A DNA stretch of 64,000 nucleotides from Deinococcus planocerae. GTDB lineage: Bacteria; Deinococcota; Deinococci; Deinococcales; Deinococcaceae. The notes under the pieces are model-generated. The model was not told where the DNA came from. It saw nothing but the letters and a program-made list of their open reading frames with translations, and ran no database searches. Shown here piece by piece: positions 35,604 to 50,190 of this stretch. The position numbers and the translations under genes are program-made. The stretch is taken from assembly GCF_002869765.1 (NCBI RefSeq), contig NZ_PNOR01000006.1, forward strand, positions 62,001 to 126,000. The letters are read 5' to 3'. The stretch's first letter is position 1. Every line of letters starts with the position of its first letter.

Positions 35604-37418
35604 TCACACCAGCACCCCTTCCCCCGTCACCTCGGCCCCGGCTCCCTCCAGCCCCGCCCGCAGCAGCCCCGCGTAGTGGCTCCCGGGGTCGCGGGCCAGC
35701 AGGGCGCGGGGGCCGTCCTCCAGCACCCGGCCCTCCCCCAGGACGAGGATGCGGTCGGCGCGGGCAACCGTCTCCAGGCGGTGCGCGATCACGATGGCGG
35801 TGCGCCCGCTCAGCAGCCGGGTCATCGCCTGGGTGAGCTGGGTCTCCGTGGCGGGGTCGAGGCGGCTGCTCGGCTCGTCGAGGATGATCACGGCGGGGTC
35901 GCGCAGCATCACCCGCGCGAAGGCGAGGAGCTGGGCCTGCCCCGCGCTGAGGCTCCCGGTGGGCAGGGGCGTGCGGACGCCCTCGGGGAGGCGGGCGAGC
36001 CACTCTCCCAGCCCCACCTCGCGCAGGGCGGCCTCCACCCGCTCGTCGGGCACCCCCGGGTCGAAGAAGCTGAGGTTGTCGCGCACGCTGGCCTGGAAGA
36101 GCTGCACGTCCTGGGTGACGACGGCGACGCGCGTTCGCAAGCTCTCCAGCCGCACCTCGCGGGTGTCGAGGCCGCCGAGGCGCACCTGCCCGGCGGTCGG
36201 GTCGAACAGGCGCGAGACCAGCCGCGTGAGGCTCGTCTTGCCGCTTCCGGTGCGCCCCAGCAGGCCGAGGGTCTGCCCGGCGGGGAGGTGGAAGCTCACG
36301 CCCTGCAAAACGGGGCGGACGGCGGGGTCCCCCGGCACGTAGCTGAAGGTCACGTCCTCGAAGGTCAGGTCGAGGGGGCCGGACGGGAGATCACGCGGTC
36401 CCTCCGGCAGGGCGGACTGGAGCCCCAGCAATTCGCCCACGCGCACGAGGCTGGCCCCCGCCTTTTGCAGGTCCTGAAGCTGCTGGGTGAGCTGGTCGAT
36501 GGGTTCTTCCACCATGCTCATGTACTGGTAGAGGAGAAAGGCCGTGCCCAGCGTGATCGCCCCCGCCGCGTACAGGCCCACCGCCGCGGCAAGCACTCCC
36601 ACGTACCCGACGGCGAAGAGGGCCATGCTGACCTGCCACACAATGCTGCGGCGCCGCCACGACCACGTGCTGCGTCCGAAGAACTCGCGCTGCACCCGCA
36701 GGAAACCGCGCAGGTGGTGCTCGCCCGCCCCGAGGGCGCGCACGTCCTCCAGACCCGCCAGCCGCTCCTCCACGTAACCGAAGAGCCGCGCGCTGCTCTC
36801 GCGCTCCAGCCGGGTGGGTTCCACCCCCGCGCGCCGGGTGCGGTTCAGGGCGAGGAGCGTCACGGCGGCGAAGACGGCCACGCCGAGCCCCACCCGCCAG
36901 TCCTCCAGGAAGAACATCACGAGGGCGCCCGCGAGGAGCAGGGCCGCGCCGAACACCCGCACCGCGAACTGCGAGAAGAAGTTGCTCAGGGCCGTCACGT
37001 CCCCGTCGATGCGCTCGATCATCTCACCGGGGGTGCGCTCCTGGTGCTCGCGCAGGTCGAGCGAGAGGAGGTGGCACATCAGGTCGGCGCGCAGCCTATT
37101 CGTCGCCGTCCACCCCACCTGCGCCCCCACGTACGTCGCCCCCGCCGTGAGCAGTTGCACCCCCACGCCGAGCGCGATGTAGGCGCCCGCCAGCCGCGCG
37201 AGGAGGCCCACGTCGGCCCCCGCGCCCAGCTTCGCCCCGTCCACGAACTGCCTGAGCAGTTGCGGCAACAGCAGGTTCAGGCCCGTGCCCGTCAGCAGCA
37301 GGGCGGCGAGGGCGGCCACCTGCCCGCGCAGCGGCCCCAGGTACTCGCGCAGCACCCGCGCGGCCCCGAAGCGCGGTGGTGAGGGAGGGGGCGGGGAGGA
37401 GCCGGGCGCACCTTGCAT
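35604..37418 (-). CDS. ABC exporter half-transporter with non-canonical signature
   Basis: A 604-residue TMD-NBD fusion. Walker A LGRTGSGKTSL, Q-loop VVTQDVQLF, signature LSAGQ (Gly to Ala), Walker B VIILDEPSSRLD with the catalytic Glu, and H-loop IVIAHRLE. Paired with the downstream gene, its signature faces the partner's degenerate Walker B while its intact Walker B faces the partner's LSGGQ. This gives one active and one degenerate ATP site, as in TM287/288. TAGCCT is 6 nt before the ATG. Confidence 0.9.
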   Translation of the reverse strand: MQGAPGSSPPPPSPPRFGAARVLREYLGPLRGQVAALAALLLTGTGLNLLLPQLLRQFVDGAKLGAGADVGLLARLAGAYIALGVGVQLLTAGATYVGAQVGWTATNRLRADLMCHLLSLDLREHQERTPGEMIERIDGDVTALSNFFSQFAVRVFGAALLLAGALVMFFLEDWRVGLGVAVFAAVTLLALNRTRRAGVEPTRLERESSARLFGYVEERLAGLEDVRALGAGEHHLRGFLRVQREFFGRSTWSWRRRSIVWQVSMALFAVGYVGVLAAAVGLYAAGAITLGTAFLLYQYMSMVEEPIDQLTQQLQDLQKAGASLVRVGELLGLQSALPEGPRDLPSGPLDLTFEDVTFSYVPGDPAVRPVLQGVSFHLPAGQTLGLLGRTGSGKTSLTRLVSRLFDPTAGQVRLGGLDTREVRLESLRTRVAVVTQDVQLFQASVRDNLSFFDPGVPDERVEAALREVGLGEWLARLPEGVRTPLPTGSLSAGQAQLLAFARVMLRDPAVIILDEPSSRLDPATETQLTQAMTRLLSGRTAIVIAHRLETVARADRILVLGEGRVLEDGPRALLARDPGSHYAGLLRAGLEGAGAEVTGEGVLV

Positions 37419-37496
37419 CCCTTCAGGCTAGAGCACCGGGGAGCGGGACGGCATCCGCCGAGTGGCGCAGTCGGGGAGCCTCCGGTCAGGCCGACG

Positions 37497-37955
37497 TCAC
37501 GTCAACGCCGCGATCTTGCCCAGCACGACTTCCGGCCTGACCGTGTACTCGCTCGTCTTGGCCTCGACGTGCTCGAAGCGCACGACGCCCGCCTTGTCGA
37601 TCAGGAACACCGCCCGCCCGCTGATGCCGCGCTCGTCGATGGCCACCCCGTACTGCCGGGCGACCGCGAGGTTCATGTCGGCGAGGAGGGGCACCTCGAT
37701 GCCGTACTCGGCGGCCCAGGCCTTGTGGGCGTACACGCTGTCGCGGTTGACGCCCAAGACCACGGCGCCCGCCTCGGCGAAGTCGTCCTGGCGCCCGGAA
37801 TACTCGGGCAATTGCATGGAGCACACCGGGCTGAAGTCGAGGGGGTAGAACACCAGCACCACGTGCTTGTGCCCACGGTAACTGCTCAGGGTCACCGGCT
37901 CGCCGCCCGTGGAGGGCAGCGTGAAATCGGGCGCGGGCTGACCGAGAAGGCTCAT
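37497..37955 (-). CDS. Peroxiredoxin (AhpC/TSA family), single-cysteine
   Basis: A 152-residue thioredoxin-fold peroxidase. The peroxidatic Cys is C45 in PLDFSPVCSMQ; the usual Thr of TxxC is Ser. No other Cys occurs in the protein, so a 1-Cys or AhpE-like mechanism with an external thiol is expected. The conserved Arg is in GISGRAVF. TACACT lies 6 nt before the ATG. It detoxifies peroxides in the cytosol. Confidence 0.9.
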   Translation of the reverse strand: MSLLGQPAPDFTLPSTGGEPVTLSSYRGHKHVVLVFYPLDFSPVCSMQLPEYSGRQDDFAEAGAVVLGVNRDSVYAHKAWAAEYGIEVPLLADMNLAVARQYGVAIDERGISGRAVFLIDKAGVVRFEHVEAKTSEYTVRPEVVLGKIAALT

Positions 37956-37982
37956 GGCGAGAGTGTAGCGGGCGGGCAGGGA

Positions 37983-38162
37983 TCACCCCGATTTTCTGAA
38001 CATTCCCCAGACCCATCCGGCGATGACGGGAAGAAGAATGAAGGCCGCAGTGAGCAATCCGCCCCAGCCCCAGCCGTAAGCCCGGTTCGCCAGCCCCAGC
38101 GCCGCACAGACGAGGGCGAACAGGACGAGCCAGGGGAAGGGGCCCCGCGTCTTTTTCGTCAT
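37983..38162 (-). CDS. Small membrane protein (59 aa)
   Basis: A 59-residue protein with two hydrophobic helices (PWLVLFALVCAALGLA and LLTAAFILLPVIAGWVWG) and basic ends. TAGACT stands 5 nt before the ATG at 38162, which argues against the much longer in-frame reading. It lies just upstream of the peroxiredoxin on the same strand. Function unknown. Confidence 0.6.
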   Translation of the reverse strand: MTKKTRGPFPWLVLFALVCAALGLANRAYGWGWGGLLTAAFILLPVIAGWVWGMFRKSG

Positions 38163-38324
38163 GCGCCAGTCTAGAGGGGCAGGGGTCGGACCCCGACGAA
38201 GGATGAAGACCACCCCCGTTTGTACCGCGTCCCCATTCACGGCCCCGCCGTGGGAGGGGGGATAGCCTGTCTGCGTACCGTCCCCTCCCCTGCACGCACG
38301 TCCGGGACGGCAAGGAGGCCCCAC

Positions 38325-39419
<1,095 letters not shown>

Positions 39420-39526
39420 GGGAGGCGGCCAGCGAGGACGGGAGGGCTCCTGCTTCGGCGGCGGGCCTTTCCCTTTATGGCAGAGTGCAAAATGTTTTCA
39501 TGCTGATTTGTAAAGCTGCGCAGCAG

Positions 39527-39571
39527 AGCGCAAGCGAAGCATCCCCAAACGAGGGGTCCCTTCGCTGCGCT
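39527..39571. repeat. Hairpin repeat with a TTCGCTGCGCTCAGGGTGACA-type element
   Basis: AGCGCAAGCGAAG (39527-39539) pairs with CTTCGCTGCGCT (39560-39571) around TCCCC/GAGGGG. The right arm runs into CAGGGTGACA (39572-39581). It resembles a short intergenic repeat (GTCA-CCCTGAGCGCAGCGAAG) found in many unrelated bacterial genomes. The 278-bp gap 39420-39697 holds no gene I can support; its AT-rich part near 39485-39515 is unexplained. Confidence 0.55.
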
Positions 39572-39697
39572 CAGGGTGACAAGCCTTGAGCGCCCCGCCA
39601 TGGTGGGGAGAGGTCCCGCCTGCCGCGCCCCCGGAGCCTCGTTGACACCCGTCGGCATGACGGCCCCCTCGACCTCCGCCCGCTACGCTGAGACCCG

Positions 39698-40858
39698 ATG
39701 CGCGCCCTTGAAGTGTTCACGGTGTTCCTGCGGCTGGGGCTCACGAGCTTCGGGGGGCCGGTGGCGCACCTGGGCTACTTCCGCTCGGAGATCGTGGCCC
39801 GGCGCGGCTGGGTCAGCGAGGCGGGGTACGCGGACGTGGTGGCGCTCGCCCAGTTTCTGCCGGGGCCCGCGAGCAGCCAGACGGGGATGGCCCTGGGGCC
39901 GCTGCGGGCGGGGTGGGCAGGGCTGCTCGCCGCCTGGGCCGCCTTCACCCTGCCGAGCGCCCTGCTGATGTTCGCCTTTGCGCGGGGGGTGGCGGGCGCG
40001 GGCAGCCTGGGAGACGCGGGATGGCTCGCGGGACTGAAGGTCGCGGCGGTCGCCGTCGTCGCGCAGGCGGTGGCGGGGATGTGGGGGAGCCTCGTCACGG
40101 ACCGGCTGCGGGCGGGGCTCGCGCTGGGGGTGGCGGCGGCACTCGTGCTCGTGCCGGGGGCGTTCGCGCAGGTGGCGGCGCTCCTGGTGTGCGCGGGGCT
40201 CGGGTGGCGCTTTCTTCCGGCGGGCACGGGGGGAGGGGGCAGCCTGCCGCGCGTGACTGTCTCCCGCCGGGTGGGGGCGGCGCTGCTCCTCGTCTGCGGG
40301 GGGCTGCTCCTGCTCCTCCCCCTCCTCGCGCCGCTGGGGGCGGGGTGGGCGCTCGCGGACGCGACCTTCCGGGCCGGGGCCCTCGTGTTCGGCGGCGGAC
40401 ATGTGGTGCTGCCGCTGCTGGAGACGGGCTTCGTCCCCCGCTTCCTGACCCACGAGACCTTCGTCGCCGGGTACGGGGCGGCGAACGCGGTCCCGGGGCC
40501 GCTTTTCACCTTCGCCACCTACCTCGGGGCGGCGCAGACGGCGCTTCCGGCCTGGGCCGGGGCGGTCATCGCCACGCTCGGCGTCTTCCTCCCCGGCGCG
40601 CTCCTGATGGCGGGCACCCTCCCCTTCTGGGCCACGCTGGCCGCCCGTCCCGCCGCGCGCTCGGCCCTGGCTGGCTTGAATGCGGGCGTGGTGGGGCTGC
40701 TCCTCGCCGCGCTGTACGATCCCGTCTTCACCTCGGGCACCCGCGGCCCGCGCGAGGCGGCCCTGGCTCTGCTCGCCTACGCGGGGCTGACGGCGGGGCG
40801 GCTTCCGGCCTGGGCCGTCGTCGGGGCCTGCGCCGGGCTGGGGTGGGTGGGGCTGTGA
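39698..40858 (+). CDS. chrA: Chromate transporter ChrA
   Basis: A 386-residue CHR-family membrane protein with two homologous halves, each opening with a signature: FLRLGLTSFGGPVAHLGYF (residues 10-28) and TFRAGALVFGGGHVVLPLL (about 224). Internal QFLPGPASSQ and NAVPGPLFTFATY are the paired conserved loops. It exports chromate. About ten membrane helices. TACGCT is 8 nt before the ATG. No chromate regulator is adjacent. Confidence 0.92.
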   Translation: MRALEVFTVFLRLGLTSFGGPVAHLGYFRSEIVARRGWVSEAGYADVVALAQFLPGPASSQTGMALGPLRAGWAGLLAAWAAFTLPSALLMFAFARGVAGAGSLGDAGWLAGLKVAAVAVVAQAVAGMWGSLVTDRLRAGLALGVAAALVLVPGAFAQVAALLVCAGLGWRFLPAGTGGGGSLPRVTVSRRVGAALLLVCGGLLLLLPLLAPLGAGWALADATFRAGALVFGGGHVVLPLLETGFVPRFLTHETFVAGYGAANAVPGPLFTFATYLGAAQTALPAWAGAVIATLGVFLPGALLMAGTLPFWATLAARPAARSALAGLNAGVVGLLLAALYDPVFTSGTRGPREAALALLAYAGLTAGRLPAWAVVGACAGLGWVGL

Positions 40859-40871
40859 CCCGACCATCCGC

Positions 40872-41186
40872 TCAGCGCGCGTGATGAGCGGTCAGAGCCT
40901 CTTCCTCCAGCCCGTAGATCTGGAGAAACCGCGCCACCCGCGCCGCCAGGGTAGGCAGGGGCGCGACCTCGCCGCACACCCAGTCGGGCCGGTAGTTGCG
41001 GCACACTCCGGGCCGCGCCGAGTACACGGCACACAGGCAGTCGTGCCCCAGGTGGACGCAGGAAACGCCCAGCGGCTTGCCGAGCGCGTGGATGTCAGGC
41101 GCCGCGCAACACGCCCCACACGCCGTGCAGTCCCGCACGAGCGGGGAGCGGGGCGGGAGGTCGGGGGGCGCGGCGAAGGGGTCCAT
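40872..41186 (-). CDS. YkgJ-family cysteine cluster protein
   Basis: A 104-residue protein with the Cys pattern CTACGACCAAP, then SCVHLGHDCLCAVYSARPGVCRNY and a lone WVCGE. This CxxCxxCC arrangement defines the UPF0153/YkgJ family, proposed to bind zinc or an iron-sulfur cluster. The start at 41186 is chosen because upstream in-frame residues are Pro/Gly-rich and non-conserved in style. It converges on chrA. Confidence 0.8.
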   Translation of the reverse strand: MDPFAAPPDLPPRSPLVRDCTACGACCAAPDIHALGKPLGVSCVHLGHDCLCAVYSARPGVCRNYRPDWVCGEVAPLPTLAARVARFLQIYGLEEEALTAHHAR

Positions 41187-41289
41187 AGGGGGCGGTGCGC
41201 GGGACGCGGTTGGAGGAAGGCTAACGCCCTCGCCCCAGTTGCTGTGTGACCCCGGCCCCGCGTGGCATGAGCCGCCTCCCACCGCGCCC

Positions 41290-42372
41290 CTACCGGAAGT
41301 CGCGCGCCGCCGCCAGCAGGGCGTCGTTCTCAGCGGGCGTGCCGATCCCCACCCGCAGGCAACCTTGCAGACCCGGCAACCTGTCCTGACGGCGCACCAC
41401 GATGCCGTGCGAAAGGAGGTGACGGTACGCGGCGTCCGCGTTCGGCGTCCGCAGCAGGAAGAAGTTGGCCTGGCTCGGGTGGGCCCGCCAGACGGGGTGC
41501 CCCTCCAGCGCGGCGAGCACGCGGGCCCGCTCGGCGACGACCTCGCGGGCGCGTTCCTCCACGTAGCCGGGGTGTTCGAGGGCCACCTCCAGCGCCGTCT
41601 GCGCGAGGATGCCCACGTTGAAGGCGGAGACGAGCTTCTGGACGTGCGAGGCGAGGGTCGGCGTGCCGAGCGCGTAGCCCAGCCGCACGCCCGCCAGCCC
41701 CCACGCCTTGCTGAAGGTCCGCAGACCGATGCGGTTGCCGCCCTCCCGGATCAGCGCCCGGTAGTCCGTCGCGCTGAACTGGTGGTACGCCTCGTCGAGG
41801 ACGACCACCCAGCCCTCGGCGGCCCCCACGACCTCGCGCACGGCGGCTTCAGGGTCGGCGTGGCCCGTCGGCGCGTGGGGCTGCGTGACGTACAGGACGC
41901 CGGGGGGATTCTCGCGCAGGGCCGCCCTGAGCCCGTCGACTGGCAGCGAGAAGTCGGCCCGCAGCGGCACCTGCACGAGCCGCGCCCCGAGAAGCTGCGC
42001 CTCTAGGGTGTACACGCTGAAGGTGGGGCTGACCGTCAGCACCGTCTGCCCGATGCCCGCGAGTTCGGTGAGGAGCTTGATCAAGACGTTGCTGCCCGGC
42101 GTGACGACCACGCCCTCCGGGTCCCAGCCCTCGAACTGGGCGATGCGCTCCCGCAGGGTGTCCGCGTGCAGGTCGGGGTAACGGTTCCAGGGCCGGGCGA
42201 GCATCCGCTCGGCGGCGAGGGCCTTGAGCCCCTCGGGGAAATCGTAGGCGCTCTCGTTCTGGTCGAGCTTGACGGGCACGTCGATGGGCGTGAAGGGGTA
42301 AGCGGCCACGGCGCGCACGGCGTCGCGCACCCCTGCCGGATCGTCCGTGCGGGAGAGGGGTTCGGAGGTCAT
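41290..42372 (-). CDS. hisC: Histidinol-phosphate aminotransferase
   Basis: A 360-residue PLP enzyme of fold type I. LDQNESAYDFPEGL at the N-terminus, VTPGSNVLIKLL, the PLP ring contacts VVLDEAYHQF, and the Schiff-base Lys in RTFSKAWGLAGVRLGY identify the HisC subfamily. It converts histidinol phosphate and 2-oxoglutarate to imidazole-acetol phosphate and glutamate or the reverse, in histidine synthesis. No other his gene is near. GAGAAT lies 7 nt before the ATG at 42372. Confidence 0.9.
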   Translation of the reverse strand: MTSEPLSRTDDPAGVRDAVRAVAAYPFTPIDVPVKLDQNESAYDFPEGLKALAAERMLARPWNRYPDLHADTLRERIAQFEGWDPEGVVVTPGSNVLIKLLTELAGIGQTVLTVSPTFSVYTLEAQLLGARLVQVPLRADFSLPVDGLRAALRENPPGVLYVTQPHAPTGHADPEAAVREVVGAAEGWVVVLDEAYHQFSATDYRALIREGGNRIGLRTFSKAWGLAGVRLGYALGTPTLASHVQKLVSAFNVGILAQTALEVALEHPGYVEERAREVVAERARVLAALEGHPVWRAHPSQANFFLLRTPNADAAYRHLLSHGIVVRRQDRLPGLQGCLRVGIGTPAENDALLAAARDFR

Positions 42373-42419
42373 GGGGCCCATTCTCCCACCCGGGCCCCGC
42401 CGCGCGTCCACCCAGGCCA

Positions 42420-42433
42420 AACGGACGTTCGTT
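42420..42433. promoter_or_regulatory. Candidate TetR operator AACGGACGTTCGTT
   Basis: An imperfect palindrome with AACG and CGTT ends in the divergent hisC-TetR gap, 52 bp before the TetR ATG. Its half-site spacing is like the operators of TetR regulators of acyl-CoA and aromatic catabolism in the related genus Thermus. That similarity is recalled, not aligned. Confidence 0.4.
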
Positions 42434-42484
42434 CTGCTCGCGTGGTAACTTGCCTCAGACGCGCCCCGCGCTTCCTCCCCGTCC

Positions 42485-43101
42485 ATGACCGACCTGCCCG
42501 CCGACCCTCCCACCCCCGCCCGCACCCGCCGGGAGCAGATTCACGACGTGGCGAGCCGCCTGTTTTCCGAGCGCGGCTACCACGCGACGAGTATGCGCGA
42601 CCTCGCCGGGGAGCTGGGGATGCAGGGGGGCAGCCTCTACGCCCACATCAGCGGCAAGGAGGAACTGCTCATCGAGATCGTGAACCGCGCGGCGCGGCAG
42701 TTCGACGCGGCCCTCTTCACCCTGCGGGATGAGCCGCTGTCCGCCGAGGCCAAGTTGCGCGAGGCGATGTACCGCCACCTGCGGGTGGTCGCCGACAACA
42801 TGGAGAGTGCCACCGTCTTCTTCCACGAGTGGAAGCACCTCTCGCCCGGGGCGTACCGCCACGTCACCGACTGGCGCGACACCATCGACACCTTTTACCG
42901 CGACCTCGTGCGGCAGGGCATCGCCGAGGGCACCCTCCGCGCCGACCTCGACGTGAGGATGGCCGCCAACCTGATCCTCTCCGCCGTGAACTGGGCCTAC
43001 ACGTGGTACCGCCCCGGCGGCCCCCTCTCGCCGCGCGACGTGGCGGAGGGCTACGCCGACATGCTGCTCGGCGGCCTGCGCGCCGGGACAGGAGAGGGCG
43101 C

Positions 43102-43105
<4 letters not shown>
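42485..43105 (+). CDS. TetR-family transcriptional regulator
   Basis: A 206-residue repressor. The N-terminal helix-turn-helix is clear: [47 protein letters not shown] (residues 17-63), followed by a helical ligand-binding domain ([34 protein letters not shown]) of the TetR_C_33/KstR2 style. It overlaps the next gene by 4 bp. Ligand unknown; fatty acyl-CoA is a guess from the C-domain type. Confidence 0.87.
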
Positions 43106-43440
<335 letters not shown>

Positions 43441-43504
43441 GAGCCCTCCCGGTGGGGCCTCTTCCCTTCACCTCGGCAGAACGGGCGCGACTACAGTGAC
43501 CCGT

Positions 43505-43960
43505 ATGCGAAAACTTCTCCTGCTGGGGCTGCCCCTCGTCATCGCCGCTTGCAGCACGGTCGGCGTTCCCGACGGGGACGTGACGGGCGACATCACGGGC
43601 GCTCCCACGAACCAGGGCACCATCCGGCTCGCTCTGCTCGGCCTGACCTTCGGCGGCGCGGTCAACGAGAGCGTCGAGCAGTTCGCCGTGACCCCCACCG
43701 ACCGGGGCGTGTACGCGATCAGCCTGCCCGCCACTCCCCGTGACGGCGGGTACGAGGTCATCGCCTACGCCGACCGCAACGGCAACGGGAATTACGACTC
43801 GGGCGAGACGCGCACCCAATCGAACGGCAAGATTCTCGCCTACACCAGCAGCAACTTCGTCGGCAGCGTGACTGGACTCAGCCAGGGCTGGAACCTCATT
43901 CAGGACGGCAGGCTCGTCAAGAGCGGCACGCCCTTCAACAACTACGACCTGAGTTTCTGA
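43505..43960 (+). CDS. Putative lipoprotein (151 aa)
   Basis: A signal peptide KLLLLGLPLVIAAC gives a lipobox-type cleavage before Cys, predicting a lipid-anchored exported protein. The mature part is beta-rich (RLALLGLTFGGAVNESVEQFAV, YEVIAYADRNGNGNYDSGE), with an Asn/Asp/Gly loop reminiscent of a calcium-binding turn. TACAGT lies 7 nt before the ATG. Followed by a strong hairpin. Function unknown. Confidence 0.8.
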   Translation: MRKLLLLGLPLVIAACSTVGVPDGDVTGDITGAPTNQGTIRLALLGLTFGGAVNESVEQFAVTPTDRGVYAISLPATPRDGGYEVIAYADRNGNGNYDSGETRTQSNGKILAYTSSNFVGSVTGLSQGWNLIQDGRLVKSGTPFNNYDLSF

Positions 43961-43975
43961 TCCCCGAACCGAAGA

Positions 43976-44008
43976 CGGGAGCCGTCTCCATGAGTGAGAC
44001 GGCTCCCG
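43976..44008. terminator. Hairpin terminator after the lipoprotein gene
   Basis: CGGGAGCCGTCTC (43976-43988) and GAGACGGCTCCCG (43996-44008) are perfect 13-bp arms with a 7-nt loop. No T-tract follows. Confidence 0.7.
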
Positions 44009-44065
44009 CTCCCGTTGACCTCAGTTCGCCGGGTTGGCGCCCTCCATCATGGGTAGGGTGATGAC

Positions 44066-45176
44066 GTGGCCCCGCTCGAACTCCCGCTCCAGGTCGTTCA
44101 TAACCGGCCTTTCGTGCAGTTGGACTACCACTTCGGCTGGAGCGGACGTGTGGGCGTGTGGACCTACCTCGACACGGGCGGCGGCGCGGTGCTGCTGGGG
44201 CGGCGGCTGCGCGAGGAACTGGGCCTCCCGTCCACAGGTGCCCCGGTTCAGGAAGACGGGGCCTGGCTTACCCCTCTTGCTCCGCCTGAGGTGACCGTTC
44301 AGGGACGCTCCCTCTCGCTCGACGGCTGCCGGGTCTTCGGGGTGGAACACGACTGGATCGCCCCGGCGGCCTTCGGTGCCCCCGCGTTTCTCCCCGCCAG
44401 ATTCTTCAGGCCCCAGAGCGTGACTTTCGATTACCCGGGACGAACGCTTCGTCTCGACCAGCCGGGCACTCTCGCTGGAGATGCCTCTTTTCCTGTCGGC
44501 GTGCGTCCCGAGACGGCGTTCTTGCGGGTGGAACTGGAGATCGCGGGCGAGCGGCTCGGCTTCCTGCTGGACACCGGGGCGTCTTACAGCATGGTTTCGG
44601 AGGCGGTGCTGGAAACCTGGAAGCGCGGGCACCCGACGTGGCGCTCTGTGACGGGAGCCCACGGGCACGCCCTTCGAGGCCGGGTGCCGGATGGTCCGGG
44701 TGCCCGAGGTCGGATGGGGCCCTCTTCGGCTGACGGAGGTCGGCTTCGTGACGCGGCCAACCGGCGTTTTCGAGGAGCACATGTCGTCCAGGATGACCGC
44801 CCCCGTGGTGGGTGCGCTCGCCGGAAACGTCTTGCGCCACCTGCGGGTCACCGTGGACTACCGGAACGGGCGGCTGGCCGTGGTGCCCGCCCGAACCGCG
44901 TGCGGGGACGATCTCCACGCCCTCGGCCTGACGGTTCGGCAGACCGGGGGGCGGTCCTTCGTGCAGGCCGTCGCCGAGTCGGCCCATGAACACACCCGGC
45001 AGGAAGTCGAGGTCGGCGATGAGGTCCTGACGGCTGGGGGAACAGACCTGCGAGACCGGAACTTGACGGAGGTCGTCGAAGCCCTCTGCGCTCGGGAGGG
45101 GACAGCCATCGAGCTGCGGCTGGGGCGCGAAGGTGAGACACGGCGGCGACACTTGACGACGGTCGCCCTGCTTTGA
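44066..45176 (+). pseudogene. Aspartyl protease / PDZ-domain protein, apparent frameshift near 44660
   Basis: Two frames together encode a retropepsin-like protease of about 369 aa. Frame one, from a leaderless-style GTG (TAGGGT 6 nt upstream), has two DTG active-site motifs: YLDTGGGAVLLG (about 35) and FLLDTGASYSMVSEA (about 170). At a GAGCCCACG run near 44660 one extra C shifts the frame. The other frame continues GTPFEAGCRM, GNVLRHLRVTVDYRNGRLAVVP and a C-terminal PDZ domain (VEVGDEVLTAGGTDLRDRNL). It may be a genuine lesion or a sequence error. Confidence 0.7.
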
Positions 45177-45259
45177 GGCGCGAATACCGGTGGGGCCGCC
45201 CCGCGTTCTGACAAGAGGGGAGGCGGCGGCCCGCGAGCCACCGCCTCCCCTCTCCCGAC

Positions 45260-45925
<666 letters not shown>

Positions 45926-46006
45926 GAAGGGTTCCTCCGCTCCGGGCAGTCTAGGGGGTGTTCTCATGGACCCGGTGAATGCTTCCCCAAGTCACATTAA
46001 AGGGCC

Positions 46007-46037
46007 CTCCCACCCGACAGGCGTCTTCGGGTGGGAG
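46007..46037. terminator. Hairpin terminator CTCCCACCCGA / TCGGGTGGGAG
   Basis: Perfect 11-bp arms with a 9-nt loop, 20 bp past the stop of the minus-strand gene at 46057, so a terminator for that gene. Confidence 0.65.
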
Positions 46038-46056
46038 CCCTGGGCGGTGAGGACGC

Positions 46057-46368
46057 TCAGCCGTTGTCGTTCCGGTCGTTGCCGCTCGCGCCGATGATGT
46101 CGGCGTCCCGGCCCTCTCCGGTCGGGTTGACCATCCCGCTGTTGTCCATTTGGCGGGCGGGGTCGCTCTGCCCGTCCGCGGGGAGGGCGCCGGACTGGCC
46201 CGAGCCCTGGTGTTGGTCCTCGATGGTCTCGGTCGCGTTCTGGTCTGCCTGGGTCGCCGGGCCGCCGGGCATGGAGGCGTCGAGGTTGGTGTTCGCGTCG
46301 GGGGCGTTGTCGCCAGCGCCCATGTACGACTCGTTCGTTTCACCGGCGCCCTTGTTGCGTTCGTCCAT
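46057..46368 (-). CDS. Hydrophilic Gly/Asn/Asp-rich protein (103 aa)
   Basis: A 103-residue, fully polar, probably disordered protein rich in N, D, G, Q and A, with no hydrophobic segment. The start at 46368 lies behind AGGAGG, a near-ideal ribosome site. It is similar in style to the proteins at 13019 and 13296. It sits upstream of the SRPBCC gene on the same strand and has its own terminator. Hydrophilin-type desiccation protection is a guess. Confidence 0.65.
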   Translation of the reverse strand: MDERNKGAGETNESYMGAGDNAPDANTNLDASMPGGPATQADQNATETIEDQHQGSGQSGALPADGQSDPARQMDNSGMVNPTGEGRDADIIGASGNDRNDNG

Positions 46369-46514
46369 AGGAGACCTCCTGGGGGGGTCGGGCCGTGCTC
46401 GTGAGGGTGCTTCTGGAAAGGCCATGCTCCCCGGGCCGGGCGCGGGGCGGATGTGCCCGCCTTGAGGGCCCGCTCACGCTCGCCCTCCCGGCTGGCCGCG
46501 CTAGGCTGGCGGGC

Positions 46515-48925
<2,411 letters not shown>

Positions 48926-49019
48926 GTGGTTCGTGGGAGGGAGTCAGCGGATGAAGGGCGACGTCAGACCAGACCCCTTCCCACTGACCTTCCCCCGCGC
49001 ACCGCTTACCCTGCCCCTC

Positions 49020-50158
<1,139 letters not shown>

Positions 50159-50190
50159 GGGCCGTCAGCTACGAAAGCTGAGCGCTTCCC

